A DNA stretch of 64,000 nt from Anoplopoma fimbria. Lineage: Eukaryota; Chordata; Actinopteri; Perciformes; Anoplopomatidae. Positions within the stretch are counted from its first letter, which is position 1; every line of letters begins with the position of its first letter. A model generated the notes under the pieces. The model saw only the letters and a list, made by a program, of their open reading frames with translations. It did no database searches and was not told where the DNA came from. The translations under genes and the position numbers were made by a program. This document shows, piece by piece, positions 1 through 16,745 of this stretch. Where the stretch lies: positions 4,015,236 to 4,079,235 of the forward strand of contig NC_072450.1 of assembly GCF_027596085.1 (NCBI RefSeq). The letters run 5' to 3'.

Positions 1-1734
1 TTTTATAGATGTGTGTGTGTGTGGCCTCTCTTTAATGCATCACTATACTTGACATGATGCTTCTTGTGTTTGGACTCCACACAGCTTCACATGTCAGCAG
101 TGTGGATGCTGTGTGACGTGTTGGTGTGGTTCCTTTACATTAACAAAGACAGACTTTATGTGTGAAGCCTCCAGAGACGCAGCACTTGACAGTAAGCCAG
201 TGTGCATGGCTGTGGGGTGGCCACTGGGAGGCGCTGCAGGAGACATTTAAACTGGTTTTCCTCCACTCTGCTTCCCTGTGTGTCTGCAGAACCAGTGGTG
301 GAAGGAGGACTATAGTAGCAATACCACTGTGTACAAAAAAACTTGCATTTGAAAGTATAATAGTTATTGCATTAAATATATACGCAAAGTATCAATAATA
401 CTACTAAATATGCAGAATGGCTTATTTCATAATCGTATATATATTATTGGATCATAATTATTGATGTGTTTGTCGCTTTAATGTTGCAGCTTGCAAAGGT
501 GGAGCTAGTTTATACTGCTATATTATATTATATTACAGTCATTTAGCAGACGCTTTTATCCAAAGCGACTTACAATAAGTGTATTCAACATAGGTATTCA
601 AGAGAACTACTAGTCACCAGAAGTCATAAGTGCATCTCCTTTCTTAAACAAGCATCTAAGAGCGTAAACCAGAGCAAAAGTACAGAAACAGACAGACTAA
701 TACGAGTACAATAAGTGCTAAGTGGAAGGCTCAGAGTAGTACTTCATGAACTTTATTAGCCGATCAATCATTGATCTAAACCTGCAAAATAATTTAAGCT
801 TTAAAATAAATGTAGTGCGGTGAAAACTATTATAATATTTGCCTCCGAGATGTATTAGAGTTAAGTCCAAATTGTACTTGAGTGAATGTACTTGGTTACA
901 TTCCACTAATGGTTATACCACTGTGTAAACAATAGTAGCCACCACTGGGTGAATTGGCTGATTATTTAATGGTTTTACTGGGTGATGGATGTGACTTGTC
1001 CAAGTTGTTTGGCAGAGTTTATTTTGAAATAGGTTAACACACAGAAGGAATTTCCCCTGGTGTTTTGGTGCAATAACAATAAACCTAGTAAGAGAAAATA
1101 AAAGAATGTACTGCAAGAGTCGAGTAACATAAATGAAATATGAGAAAAATGTGATGAAAAATGTGAACACTATATGTGTTTTTACAATGAGTGATCTGCC
1201 AAGTTTTATCCAGAATGTGTACAATATTGCCCAGGAAATGCGCAAAAGTTCACATTATATATAAAGTATATAGAGAGTGTGCATGTACACAGATGGCAGT
1301 CCAGGAGATGTGTTTTGAGTTATTTAATCCCAAAATGTCCTCATTGCATTATGTTGCAATCTCATGTATATCAATATATGTGCAGACAGCATGAGATGTG
1401 ACTGTTTATGAAGTCTGCATTGGGTTTACTTATTAGCACATATGCTCTGTATAATGCAGAAATATATGTAACTTTATGTATATATTTATATATGTATATG
1501 TTAATGCGGCTTCACATAAGATAACAGCCAAAATGCAAGAGGCAAATAGAATAACAAATAAATTAGTTAGTTGCATGCACGTTTGTTTTTTTCTTGGCAG
1601 TCTTTGAGCTGGTAACACATCCACCTGCTCATTTCAATCCCATTTTGATTTGTATTTCTTCAGTCTGTGTAAACTAATTTGATTTCTTGGCATCTAGTAA
1701 TGTTTGTTGTTTTGTTTTTTTGCTCTGCCTCCAG
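1..1734. other. Upstream/intronic sequence of kmt5b, no gene recognised
   Basis: No exon is recognised before the first coding exon of kmt5b, whose acceptor AG is at 1733-1734. The stretch is AT-rich. It begins with a short TG run and contains a dispersed-repeat fragment around 523-715. If kmt5b has a non-coding first exon, as its mammalian counterpart does, it lies either in here unrecognised or left of the window. Short open frames here have no similarity I recognise. Confidence 0.5.
523..715 (-). mobile_element. Fragment of a fish dispersed repeat with SINE-like 3' tail
   Basis: Positions 535-580 carry, in reverse orientation, the 'AAGTCGCTTTGGATAAAAGC' tail that is very common in fish short interspersed repeats. 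The same tail, in + orientation, occurs at 42361-42410 and 47894-47935. The sequence internal to the tail differs from the full SINE at 47661, so this may be another family sharing the tail. The outer boundary is approximate. Confidence 0.55.
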
Positions 1735-1823
1735 GTTTCAAACTCTAGACCCCAGTCTTCCCCACTCAAGAGTGTTTGTTCATCTCGGAGACTAAATGCA
1801 ACTGGATCAGGGGGCTTGTGGGC
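1735..1823 (+). other. kmt5b: kmt5b 5' UTR portion of the first coding exon
   Basis: A pyrimidine tract ends in an AG at 1733-1734, followed by an open stretch that runs into the conserved start MKWLGESKN at 1824. An in-frame ATG at 1776 would add 16 residues. The 1824 ATG is preferred because it matches the start of the vertebrate SUV420H1/KMT5B family. Confidence 0.55.
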
Positions 1824-7193
<5,370 letters not shown>

Positions 7194-7241
7194 GCTGTGG
7201 AGCTCATCACTCCCACCTCCCCCCCCCCACCTGTAAATAAA
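7194..7241 (+). terminator. kmt5b: kmt5b 3' UTR start and first poly(A) signal
   Basis: AATAAA is at 7236-7241, only 43 bases after the stop and after a C-run. Another AATAAA is at 8169-8174. Because mammalian KMT5B has a long 3' UTR, this proximal signal may be an alternative site and the transcript may extend further. Confidence 0.5.
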
Positions 7242-9630
7242 GATGACTCGCTAATCAACTGTTGTGTTGATGTAAAAGAAGTACAGTAATTTAAAAACAA
7301 AAAAAATGCTGAAAAATTCTGAATGAAGGTGCTGTTGACCTTAAAAACAAATCTCTGTTATTCACTTACGTTCATCATCAAGTTCTAAATATAAAACAAA
7401 TAACATTATTTGAGCAAAAGCTTACTCACACATTTAATCTGCACACTAGTCTAAATTTAAACTGGTTTTCCCTCCTTTATAGTTTCTGAATAATCCGACC
7501 CGTAAGTGAAAAACGAGCATTTGTTTTAAGTTCAACCATTCCTTTAAGTGAATGCACTTATATTCATAATGGACATGGATATTGTAGAAAGTGTACAGTA
7601 TGGTGACTATCCCCTCTGTCTCATAGGCAGGTTTTTATTGAACTCTTGATTTCTGTCTCCTAGTTTGTAACTTTTTTTTCTTGCACGCGGCGAAACCACG
7701 CCGAGCGTACGGCGCGGCTTCGGTCCAGAGGCATTAAAAGATCAGTCAGTTCAGTTCATTTGGATCCAGGTGCCATGTTGTCATTATCCCAGTAGTTCTC
7801 CTGCTAAAGAACCACTTTGAATTTCAGTAATTCATCAATTATGGACATTATTTACTGTGTAAGTTAATCACCTGTCTCTCTGTTGAGTCCAATCATGCGA
7901 TGCTAATCCCTCATGCAAATCATATTATCCATCATAGAAAGAGCTGCTGAGGCAGATAGTTTTTTTTTTTTTATATATATGTTACGTATTTATCATGCAA
8001 CCAAAAGTTAATGTGCTGCAGATCACTGACACAATGTCGACAAACGTTTGCATTAACAATATGCATGTGGAACTGCAGAGCGTTTGGTTTCGCCTGCAGT
8101 CGTCACACATTCATGATATAACGTACGTTTTTGTTTGTTTTTTATTTCCCCACCCCTAGAGCGCTGTAAATAAATTACGTTAATTAAGCTGCAGAGTTCC
8201 AAGAAGTAAAAGCACACAAGGTTTATTACTGTGTAATGGTAACATGGCACACCTTTGTAGATCAAAAGGTAAATCAAACCAAATCCAAACATAAAGGCTA
8301 CCTATTTGCTTTTCAAACATGTAATCAAGAAAAGTAATGTACAGAAAGACCGGCTCACGTCCTTCAACTGAACATCTATTCTCTCTCAAAGTCCAGTCTC
8401 ACTTTTGTTTTTCTATTTACCTAATCAGATATTTTGGGGGAAGTTAAGATCAACACTAGAGTTTTAGGAGGAAAACCCACATCTGAAATGTTCTTAACTA
8501 GCGTAGAGCCATGTATTCTTTTCCTCTATGGTGCTACCTTTAATTTCTTCACCACCTTGTTCTGAGTTTCTGTCCTGTGTGACTCTCTACTGGTAGATGG
8601 CGGCAGCATTAACGTACAACCGGCCCACATAAATCTGTAGAAATCCACGTTTCTATCAGTTGTGTTTGTAGCCTATTTAAGTTGTGTTTTTATTTAAGTT
8701 TGTTTTATTTACAGGTGCTTTTTTAGTTTGCAAACTCAGCATTAGGTGCCTTAACAAAGAGCTTCTTCACACATTTAGACCAAATTTGTAACTAATCAAT
8801 GAATAGTGACGATGCTGAGCCATCTGCTCCCCCCCCTTGAGATATTGAAACACTTCAACACAAGTCCGCCGTCAGTCCTTCTGTATATTATTTTATTTTT
8901 GTTGTGTGGATTATAAATGAACTGTCCAGTAGATCAAGGGATCAACTGAGATCGAATGTTAACCCACTTCTCCTTGTGTTAATACGTACTGTTCATATCA
9001 CCAGCAGCTAATCACCGTTCTGGACCCGGGCTCAGTCTGTCCTTCCCTCCTTTCGTCGGACGTCTTCATCCTACACTGTAAACTGTTCCAGGTGTAACGT
9101 CTGTGTGGTCTTTGTGTCCAATAGACAGCTGTCAAGATTTCCAATTGATCCAAAAAGTTTAAAAAAAGAAAAACTGAAAAAAAAGGCAAAACAAAATGTG
9201 AATAGTTTGCGGACATTTTAGCGTGTTGCGTTGGTAGTGGGAAACGTAAAGAGAATTAAAAATGGACAGTGCATATATTGTCCGATATGTAAATCATGTG
9301 AACACATCTTGTACTTATTTAACAGTTTTGAATACTTGAAAACTATATAAAGTTTCTTTGTGACTCCTGTTTCCCCCGAGCCTGTTCTGAGGTCGACTGG
9401 ATGTTGACGGAAAAGCTTTGTTTTGTTTTTTTAAATGTTGCTTTATTTTCTGTAAATGTTATTTCCTCTCACAGATATGACTAGTTATTATCTATATTTC
9501 TTATTATTGTCAACAAATCCTATGAAAATAGCAAAACCAACAATGTGTTAGACGGCCTTTCAATGCATTCTGACTTCCTGTTTTTGGCTCCAAGCTCATT
9601 GGTTACTGGTTTTGAAGATGCAAATCTTTA
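7242..9630 (+). other. Probable extended kmt5b 3' UTR / spacer
   Basis: This AT-rich sequence has no coding potential. It contains an unusual CpG-rich patch at about 7684-7728 within AT-rich surroundings, and an AATAAA at 8169-8174. It lies between kmt5b and ccnb2, both on the + strand. I see no gene in it; calling it 3' UTR is inference. Confidence 0.35.
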
Positions 9631-9632
9631 AA

Positions 9633-9845
9633 ATGATATATATATGTATGTATAAATATATATGTGCGTATAAATATACATGTATATGTGTATATACGTG
9701 TATATGCATGTGTATATATAAGTGTATATACATGTTTATATGTGTATATATACGTGTAGATATTTATGTATAAATACATGTATATATATATATATATATA
9801 TACATGTCTATATATAAATATGTGTATATATACGTGTATATGTAT
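9633..9845. repeat. (TA)/(TG)-rich degenerate microsatellite
   Basis: About 210 bases of alternating TA with interspersed TGTATA/TACGTG units, ending in a pure (TA)n run at 9781-9800. No coding content. Such a sequence is likely to be length-polymorphic and easily melted. Confidence 0.85.
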
Positions 9846-11400
9846 AATTATTTCCTGTAGTTTTTAAACAAATTAATGTTAGGAAATAGTGATGTTTTTT
9901 TTTTGAGGGACTATTTTCAGCGGCGGATTAATCCACATGTGGTGCTCCAGTGAGTTGTCCTGGCAACAAGAAGGTGTGTTTGGAATTGAGTCAAATTACT
10001 CCACAGTGTGTGTTGATGGTTACGAAAGAACACGACACCCAGTGCTACATAGTGACTTATTTAGTTTTTTCATAGTTCTTCTATAACAATGGAGCTCTGT
10101 GGCTTTGATACACAATACAAATGTTAGGAGACACATTCACTGTTGGTTTTGGGGACTTTTCATGAGATTTGTTGACAAAAAGAAAACTGTAAAACATCAC
10201 CAGACTTATCTTTAAAATTCAGTTTGACAGGAAAAGTTTAGAAGCTTCACCAATAACTTCTTTGAGAAACTCAAATGTTTTTTATGCGGCTTTCACTGAG
10301 TCCACTGGGGCTGTAAATGTTTGACTTCATGTGCAGAAACCGTTGAATCAGACATGACCACACATTTTCAAGATAAGAGAGTTTCAAATGATGCTTTATG
10401 TTTTACTGACAGTTTCTTTTTGCAACATCTCTAAACAGTAAGGTAAGCTTGTGTGTTACATTTCTTTAGATTTGAACACATCAGACTTCTTAAAGCTGCT
10501 CTAATCAATATTTTTTTTGTATTAGCGATGGATCAAATTAACTTTGTAATGTGAAACTATGCAGCTTATTGTTTTATATCGCTTGCAACTATGATGTTTT
10601 GCTTCACTCTCTTGGTTCTCAGCAACAAAGCTCTGATGAATAAACTACACTACTTGCACAGTAAACATCAGACAGACACAGTTAAGAGACTTGTTGGTGA
10701 AGAAAGTGGAACATTTAACACATTTTACAACCTTACAGCTCAAACCCTAGGGGGATAAATACATATATCATTTTATCTACTTGTTATCCAGCAGCGGTTT
10801 GCATCTTCAAAGTGATATTATCGGTGTAAACTGTAAACACTTTGCTCAAATGTTCACATTTCTCATTTTTAAAGTCACAGATTATGTCCAGATTTTAAGC
10901 GACAGCACCATAAAACATGACCTCGCATTTTCTTCCTCCCTTTAAAAGTACAAAAGTATGAACTAAATCTGATCAAAGTATACTAAAAGTAGCAAAAATG
11001 ACACATTGATGTGTATTATTGGATTGCATCACTTAAGGTAGATATATTTTAATTACTTTATATACTGCAGAATTGCTTAATGTATAATAGTACAATAGTA
11101 AAAAATATAACGTAGCATTAAATGTAAATATTTAAAGTACAAGTACCACACAAGAGTATTTAAGTTAATGTATTTATGTCTTCAATAGAGGATTTGTGGA
11201 TTTAAATGTTGGGCAAAAATGTGAATTAAATGAATCAATAATCAGTAATTCAGTAATATAACATATATGAATGTGATCAGTACTTTGGCTACTTTAAGTA
11301 CATTCTGCTGCTAATACTTGTGTACTTTTACTCTGATATTTCTACCTTCACCTGAGCAAAGAACCTGAGTTGTAGTCATTCAATTTCAAATTTAAATATC
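9846..11400. other. Intergenic spacer kmt5b-ccnb2 with repeat fragment
   Basis: No gene is recognised. About 10960-11360 resembles a fish dispersed family also seen near 26550-27480 and 39430-39790. The shared features are 'TACTTTTACTCTGATATTTC'-type tracts and phrases such as 'AAGTACATTTTGATGCC'. Boundaries are approximate. Confidence 0.4.
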
Positions 11401-11437
11401 ACCCGGAAGTATACCCTTTGACCTCCCCGGCTGTCAG

Positions 11438-11529
11438 CCAATCAGAAGCGTTCTCTTTAAATCAGCGTCCAATCAGAAGCGTTCTCTTTAAAGCAGCGTC
11501 CAATCAGATTCGTCGGAGCGCTATTTGAA
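11438..11529 (+). promoter_or_regulatory. ccnb2: ccnb2 G2/M promoter: three CCAAT boxes plus CDE/CHR-like element
   Basis: CCAAT boxes occur at 11438-11442, 11469-11473 and 11500-11504, exactly 31 bp apart. The first two lie in a tandem duplicate (11438-11468 and 11469-11499) that differs at about one base. Twenty bases after the third is TTTGAA (11524-11529), a CHR, immediately preceded by GAGCGC, which could be a CDE. In mammals, NF-Y binds three evenly spaced CCAAT boxes and the DREAM/MMB complexes bind the CHR to give G2/M-specific expression of cyclin B2. The arrangement just upstream of the ccnb2 ATG (11647) matches that design. Confidence 0.88.
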
Positions 11530-11646
11530 CGCTGCTCGTGTGTCTGTTGTTTACCTGCAGAAGTCTGTTCACAGATCTCGTCTTTGCATCGTGTTAAACA
11601 AACCAAAGTGTCTCTGCTTTACCTCAGTGTGTCCACAAACATAACC

Positions 11647-14600
11647 ATGTCTTCATTTGAGGTCCGAGCTGTGGTGAGTAAACTAACCTTTCCTCTGTTT
11701 AACTTTTAGTTTCTGCTCCCTTAGTGTTTGCTTGTTGTTTTTACACCACATTGCATGTAATTGTTGTGTCTTTTTCTTTGTTTTGAGCAGCTCCCAGCTG
11801 CAGAGAACCCACTGAGGATGAGTAAAACCACAGCTGGTGTGAGGAGAGCAGCTCTGGGAGAAATCACCAACTTCACTGCAACAGCAGGCAACACAAAGGT
11901 GACTTTAACATGGAGGGAGAGCAGGAAGTAGTTCACTAAAACAGGCTTATGTGTCTCACAATGATGTGTAATCAGCACTGTGGTTTAGATGATTAACCTA
12001 GAAACACACCTGGACATGTGCTGCACTAAATGGCCCAAAGTATGTGGACACTCCTGGCCAGAAAGGAGAAAAAGTTTTTGGAAACTGGTGTAACTGTGTG
12101 TAGTGTAGATCAGTGGTTCTCAACCTTTTTTCAGTGATTTACCTCCTGTGAAATACTTTTTCAGCCAAGTACCCCCTAACCAGTGCAAAGCATGTTTGGT
12201 TGAAAGAAAGATGTAACACACAGCGCTGTGCCTTCAGTGTCTGATTTATTAAACTGTGAAGAAAACACTGAAGATTGCATTGTTGCATTGAATTCAGTTT
12301 ATGAATTTACAATTATATTTTATTGAATATTTATTAAATAACTATTTTTGCTAATTTTAAATATATTTTAAACAAATCTCACATACCCCCATTTGAGAAC
12401 CACTGGTGTAGAAGATGCAGTTGCATTGCTTCTTCCCTTTTTATAATCAGAAGCTTCATCTGAGCTGCTGACTCTGAATAAGGAGCCTGTTTATTGGAAA
12501 AAGAGGTGATAGTGTTTGCAGCAGGATACATAACTATGTTGCTTGGGGACAGAGAAACAGAGAAACTGGGGTTTAAACCAATAATTTAATCAAACAAAAA
12601 AGAAAATGGTTACTTTTAAAGGGGAAAAAAATAGAAAAACAAAGTAACAGTGAGCTGTACTTTAAAAAAAGTGTTTCAGACATTAATATTAAAATAATTA
12701 AACAACAGATATGGACTAGAAACTGTTTGATAAAACGGGTTCATTTGATAAGCGTTTCAAACTCAAGTTAAGGTAAGTTGTTATTTTCAGCTCACTTTTA
12801 TTGAAAAGCACATTAAACAATAAGTTTGTTTGTTTTTATTTTTTTTTTTGTAACTCAACTTCACATCTTAAAAGAGTGCTGACACATGAATCCAAAGCAT
12901 CTAACAATTAGTTCTTCCATGTGGTTGCAACCTGAAAATTGCTAGTGAAAACTCTTTTGCAAATGTGCTGACACTTATCTAAATCAACTTAGAATAAGTG
13001 CTGTTAACCATGTGATTACACCCCCCTGGCGTTTTTTTGTTTTTGTTTGGTTAGTTAAAGTAACTCCCAACTTAATGTCTTCTAAAAACAGATACTTTAA
13101 AATTAGTTCTTCTTCAAAACAAGCTTGCAGACCAAAATGCAACAAAAAAATACATTCTATTCAATTTCTTATTAAGCTGCATTTCACTTGTTTCCTCAGA
13201 GGACCGGACCGACCAAAGCATCAGGCAAACCCGCCCAGAAGGAGAAACCTGTCGTCCAGGTGGTGCCTCCAGTCATCCAGGTCCCAGCACCTGCAGATCT
13301 TCTTCCCCCGGTCTCTGAGGAGTCGGCCGACGTGTCCATGCAGGAGCAGGAGGAGCTGTGCCAGGCTTTCTCCGACGCGCTGCTCACCGTGCAGGATGTC
13401 GACGAGCAGGATTCAGAACAGCCGCAGCTCTGTTCAGAATATGTCAAAGATATCTACAATTATCTACACGCCCTGGAGGTGATTTATATTCCCCCTCCGT
13501 CAGCCCAACTCTCTGCTCTCACCGTGTATTATTTATGTGTGTGACATCGCTGTCCGTCTCCACAGGTGCAGCAAGCTGTACGAGCAAACTACATGCAGGG
13601 TTATGAAATCTCTGGACGCATGAGAGCTCTTCTGGTGGACTGGCTGGTCCAGGTCCACTCCAGGTTCCAGCTGCTGCAGGAGACTCTGTACCTCACGGTC
13701 GCCGTCCTGGATCGTTTTCTGCAGGTAAGAACCGTCACTACAATCTCTTCTCTTTGTGTTTGTGAACGATGTAAATAAAACCTTTTCTGCTCCCTTTACT
13801 GCAGGTCCAGCCGGTGTCTCGCAGGAAGCTGCAGCTTGTTGGTGTGACCGCCATGCTGGTGGCCTGTAAATACGAGGAGATGTACGCTCCCGAGGTCGGA
13901 GACTTCGCCTACATCACAGACAACGCGTTTACAAGGGCTCAGATTCTGGAGATGGAGCAGCTGGTTTTGAGGACGCTCAACTTTGAGCTGGGACGTCCTC
14001 TGCCGTTGCACTTCCTCAGACGGGCCTCCAAGGTGGCCAATGTGAGTAGTTTAGTAGGGCATACCCTGCTTTATGGTCTGTTTGACTCTAAATGGAGCAT
14101 CATTCACTAAATGAACATCATGCTGTATTGAAGAAGACTTGAAACTAGAGATTGAGACCATAAACTCATGTTGCATTGGTTTAACTCGGAACTGGAAGTT
14201 GCTGCCTGGTTTAAGTGCTACGCTTTAACAAGAGAGGATTAGTGAAATGATCTGGATGTTTTGTGTCTCAGTCTGATGTAGAGAGACACACGCTGGCCAA
14301 GTATCTGATGGAGTTGACCCTCCTCGACTACGACATGGTTCACTACCGGCCCTCTGAGATCGCTGCTGCTTCGCTGGGTCTCTCCCAGCTGCTGCTCGAG
14401 GGGCTGCCGTGGGTGAGTTTGCTTAAAATCTATTAAAGACACAAATGCACTGAAACAACTTTGATCAAGGTGTCATTTATCCTTGTTCCATCTCTTCAGT
14501 CTACCACACAGCAGCACTACTCCACTTACGAAGCAGCTCACCTGAAGCCAATCATGCAGCACATCGCCAAAAATGTTGTGATGGTGAATGAGGGGAAAAC

Positions 14601-14796
14601 TAAATTCCAGGTGAGTTGACAACAAAGCACAACAGCTTATTTTTTTGTTTAAATGAAACTTAAAAACATTGTTATCCCCTCGCAGGCCGTCAAGAACAAG
14701 TACTCGAGCAGCAAGCTGATGAAGATCAGCCTCATCCCTCAGCTCAAGTCGCCCGTCATCAAGAACATGGCGGCCGCTCTGACTGGCAACCCTTGA
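11647..14796 (+). CDS. ccnb2: Cyclin B2, eight coding exons
   Basis: This is the regulatory subunit of CDK1 for mitotic entry; B2 is usually cytoplasmic/Golgi-associated. Coding exons: 11647-11673, 11791-11898, 13200-13478, 13566-13724, 13805-14041, 14272-14412, 14500-14610, 14686-14796. They total 390 aa (human about 398), and every intron is in phase 0. The destruction box RAALGEITN is at residues 28-36 and fits RxxLxxIxN, the APC/C degron. The QAFSDALL block of B2 cyclins is in exon 3. The cyclin-box signature [13 protein letters not shown] is at 157-169, followed by LDRFL and KYEEMYAP. The second cyclin fold includes [16 protein letters not shown] and [15 protein letters not shown]. The C-terminus [13 protein letters not shown] fits B2. 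Expression is probably controlled by the CCAAT/CHR promoter immediately upstream. Cyclin B1 and B3 are excluded by the short N-terminus and the B2-like blocks. Confidence 0.96.
12103..12413. mobile_element. hAT-like MITE in ccnb2 intron 2
   Basis: Terminal inverted repeats begin CAGTGGTTCTCAACC (from 12111) and end GAGAACCACTG (to 12405). The flanking 8-mers GTGTAGAT (12103-12110) and GTGTAGAA (12406-12413) match at 7 of 8 bases, as expected of the 8-bp target duplication made by hAT transposases. The ~295-bp interior is AT-rich with no ORF, so it is non-autonomous. It sits inside the 1.3 kb intron 2 (11899-13199). Confidence 0.85.
14054..14172 (-). mobile_element. Fragment of repeat family A in ccnb2 intron 5
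   Basis: About 118 bases match, in reverse orientation, the central part of the repeat found at 21216, 28259, 28710 and 33511. Shared phrases include 'CATACCCTGCTTTATGG' and 'GAGACCATAAACTCATG'. Both element ends are missing. The fragment fills about half of the 230-bp intron (14042-14271). Confidence 0.85.
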
Positions 14797-14898
14797 GGAC
14801 AACTCTTCCCCCCCCATTTCGTCAGTGGACGTTTCACTCGCACTTTATTTTTGGATCGATCACGATCTGTGGAGACTCTAGAATAGTTTTTAAATAAA
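14797..14898 (+). terminator. ccnb2: ccnb2 3' UTR and poly(A) signal
   Basis: AATAAA is at 14893-14898, about 97 bases after the stop. The hexamer is overlapped by a run TTTTTAAATAAA (14887-14898) that resembles, but is not identical to, a cytoplasmic polyadenylation element of the UUUUAAU type. Cyclin B messages are known CPEB targets in oocytes; whether this variant works is untested. Confidence 0.65.
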
Positions 14899-14899
14899 A

Positions 14900-16245
14900 T
14901 GATTTTAAAATTTTTCATCCTGGTTTTGTGATTTTTGTTCATAGATTTGGACACTTTCTTTTTATTCATTGACGGCAAATCTTTGTGCTTTGACAGCTTT
15001 TACTCCGGTGCATTTTTTTTAAATTTCTTTTAATCAGTCCTTTGTTCCTTATTTATTAAAAAATAACTAGATTTCAAATGGTAGTTTACAAGATGTCAAA
15101 CTTTCAGGATACTACAATATTTTAAACATGATTCTTGTGTTTATTAAAAGTGCTATATTCAGCATTAATATAGCAGCAAAAATATGTGCTTTGTTTAAAT
15201 CGTGTGCCTCTTTGTGCATGTGAGCGTGTTCGCATGGAGTCTAAACTTTTGGATCTTACTTCACATGACTCATGTATATTTTGCTGATAATACTTTGGAG
15301 TACATTCAGTGTGTATCTGAATACTTCATCTTTCTGTGGAATTTCCCACCTCAAAGTAGATCTCAATGATCCGAGTACTTGACTGTGACATGTGACGTCT
15401 CTTTTAGTGGTTTGGAAGAAATAAATGAAGCCACTGTGACACAACGTAACCCCCAGTGAGAGAATGAGTCTGAGGTCACGCTGTCATTAATCCTGAATGT
15501 CACTCAGCTGTTACGAAACCATCTGAAACCAGAGAAACTCGTCTCCGTCTCGACGAACGCCACACAAAGACGGTGGAGCTGTGTCTGCTCTCTGCCGTCA
15601 CGACTGTATGTTTGTGCAGAATAACATCATTTATCGGCTGGTGTTCGCTCACTGAGCTGGACTGAGTGCTGTGGTGTGAGGAGGAGCATTGTTTACTTCA
15701 GACTGAATGCTGACTTCATCACCCTCCTCCTCCTCACAGACAGACTGAGCTACAGGACTGTAATCTGCTGAACATGAATATTACCTCTATCCAAATAAGT
15801 TATTTTGCTAGTAAGGGTTTTTAATGTAAACATTTTTTGTTTATTTAATTTTTGACTACTTCTAGGCCTATACATTTACATAAAATTGTTATTTTCCAAC
15901 TGGACCCTTAATTCATAGCCGAGTGGACTTTGAAACGCGTTTAAATTTTAGGAAATTTAACAGTTGGCTAAATAAATCTTATTTAAATAAATGGACTAAG
16001 ACTACAGCTGTCTCTACTAATAACACACTGAGGGAAAAATACTTTTTTACAAGTTAAGTCCAGAATTGAAAATGAAAGACTTGAGTTAAAGTATTTGAGT
16101 TTAATCAGTAAAGTGTACATTTATTATTTGAAGTAAAACAAAGTTCCCTGTAACTGTTCTATGATATAATCTATCATGAGATCATTATCAGTTGTGCATT
16201 AATGTAAAATCAGGATTCCAACCAACTGTCCAAACTTCAACATTA
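14900..16245. other. Intergenic, no gene seen
   Basis: AT-rich spacer downstream of ccnb2. No exon-like blocks, repeats with clear borders, or RNA genes are recognised. The stretch 15480-15770 is somewhat richer in G+C and looks single-copy within the window, but nothing identifies it. Confidence 0.5.
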
Positions 16246-16247
16246 AT

Positions 16248-16500
16248 AGTTGCCTTTGTCAAGGTTGAAAGGAGAATTAAAGTTTGCCGTTTTCAATATA
16301 TTCATTCCACACATTGGATAGGTTGATGCCTTTATTTGAGGTGCGAAATCGACAATAGTGGTTGACACACGTTTATGATGCCTACACGTTGAGTTATGTT
16401 ATACATGTTAAAGGCAAGGGTACAAAGGTGTGATGACTTTAGGAGTGTCATTTAGACTCTTGTTAGCAATCGCTACGTAAAAAGTTAAAAAAGTTCAAGT
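16248..16500. repeat. Dispersed repeat B, copy 1
   Basis: A ~253-bp block beginning AGTTGCCTTTGTCAAGG and ending AAAAAGTTCAAGT. A second copy at 19481-19734, same orientation, differs at only about four positions. No terminal inverted repeats, LTR-type TG...CA ends or ORF are visible. It is either a young non-autonomous element or a local duplication. Confidence 0.85.
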
Positions 16501-16745
16501 CCCTCCATAGTACCCTAATAAATGTCAGTCAAATGTTTATCATATAATAGCTAACTATATATTATCTTTACTGTATTCCTATCATAAATGTATGAAAAAA
16601 ATATAGATTAAATAATTTCACAAAATAAAAACAATTATTACAATAAAGTTTTGGGTGGATTAACTCCACTACATGCAGTGCTATTTATTTTTATTTAATT
16701 TATTTTCTGCACTATCTTTTAATTTTAAACAACAAAACAGAAACA

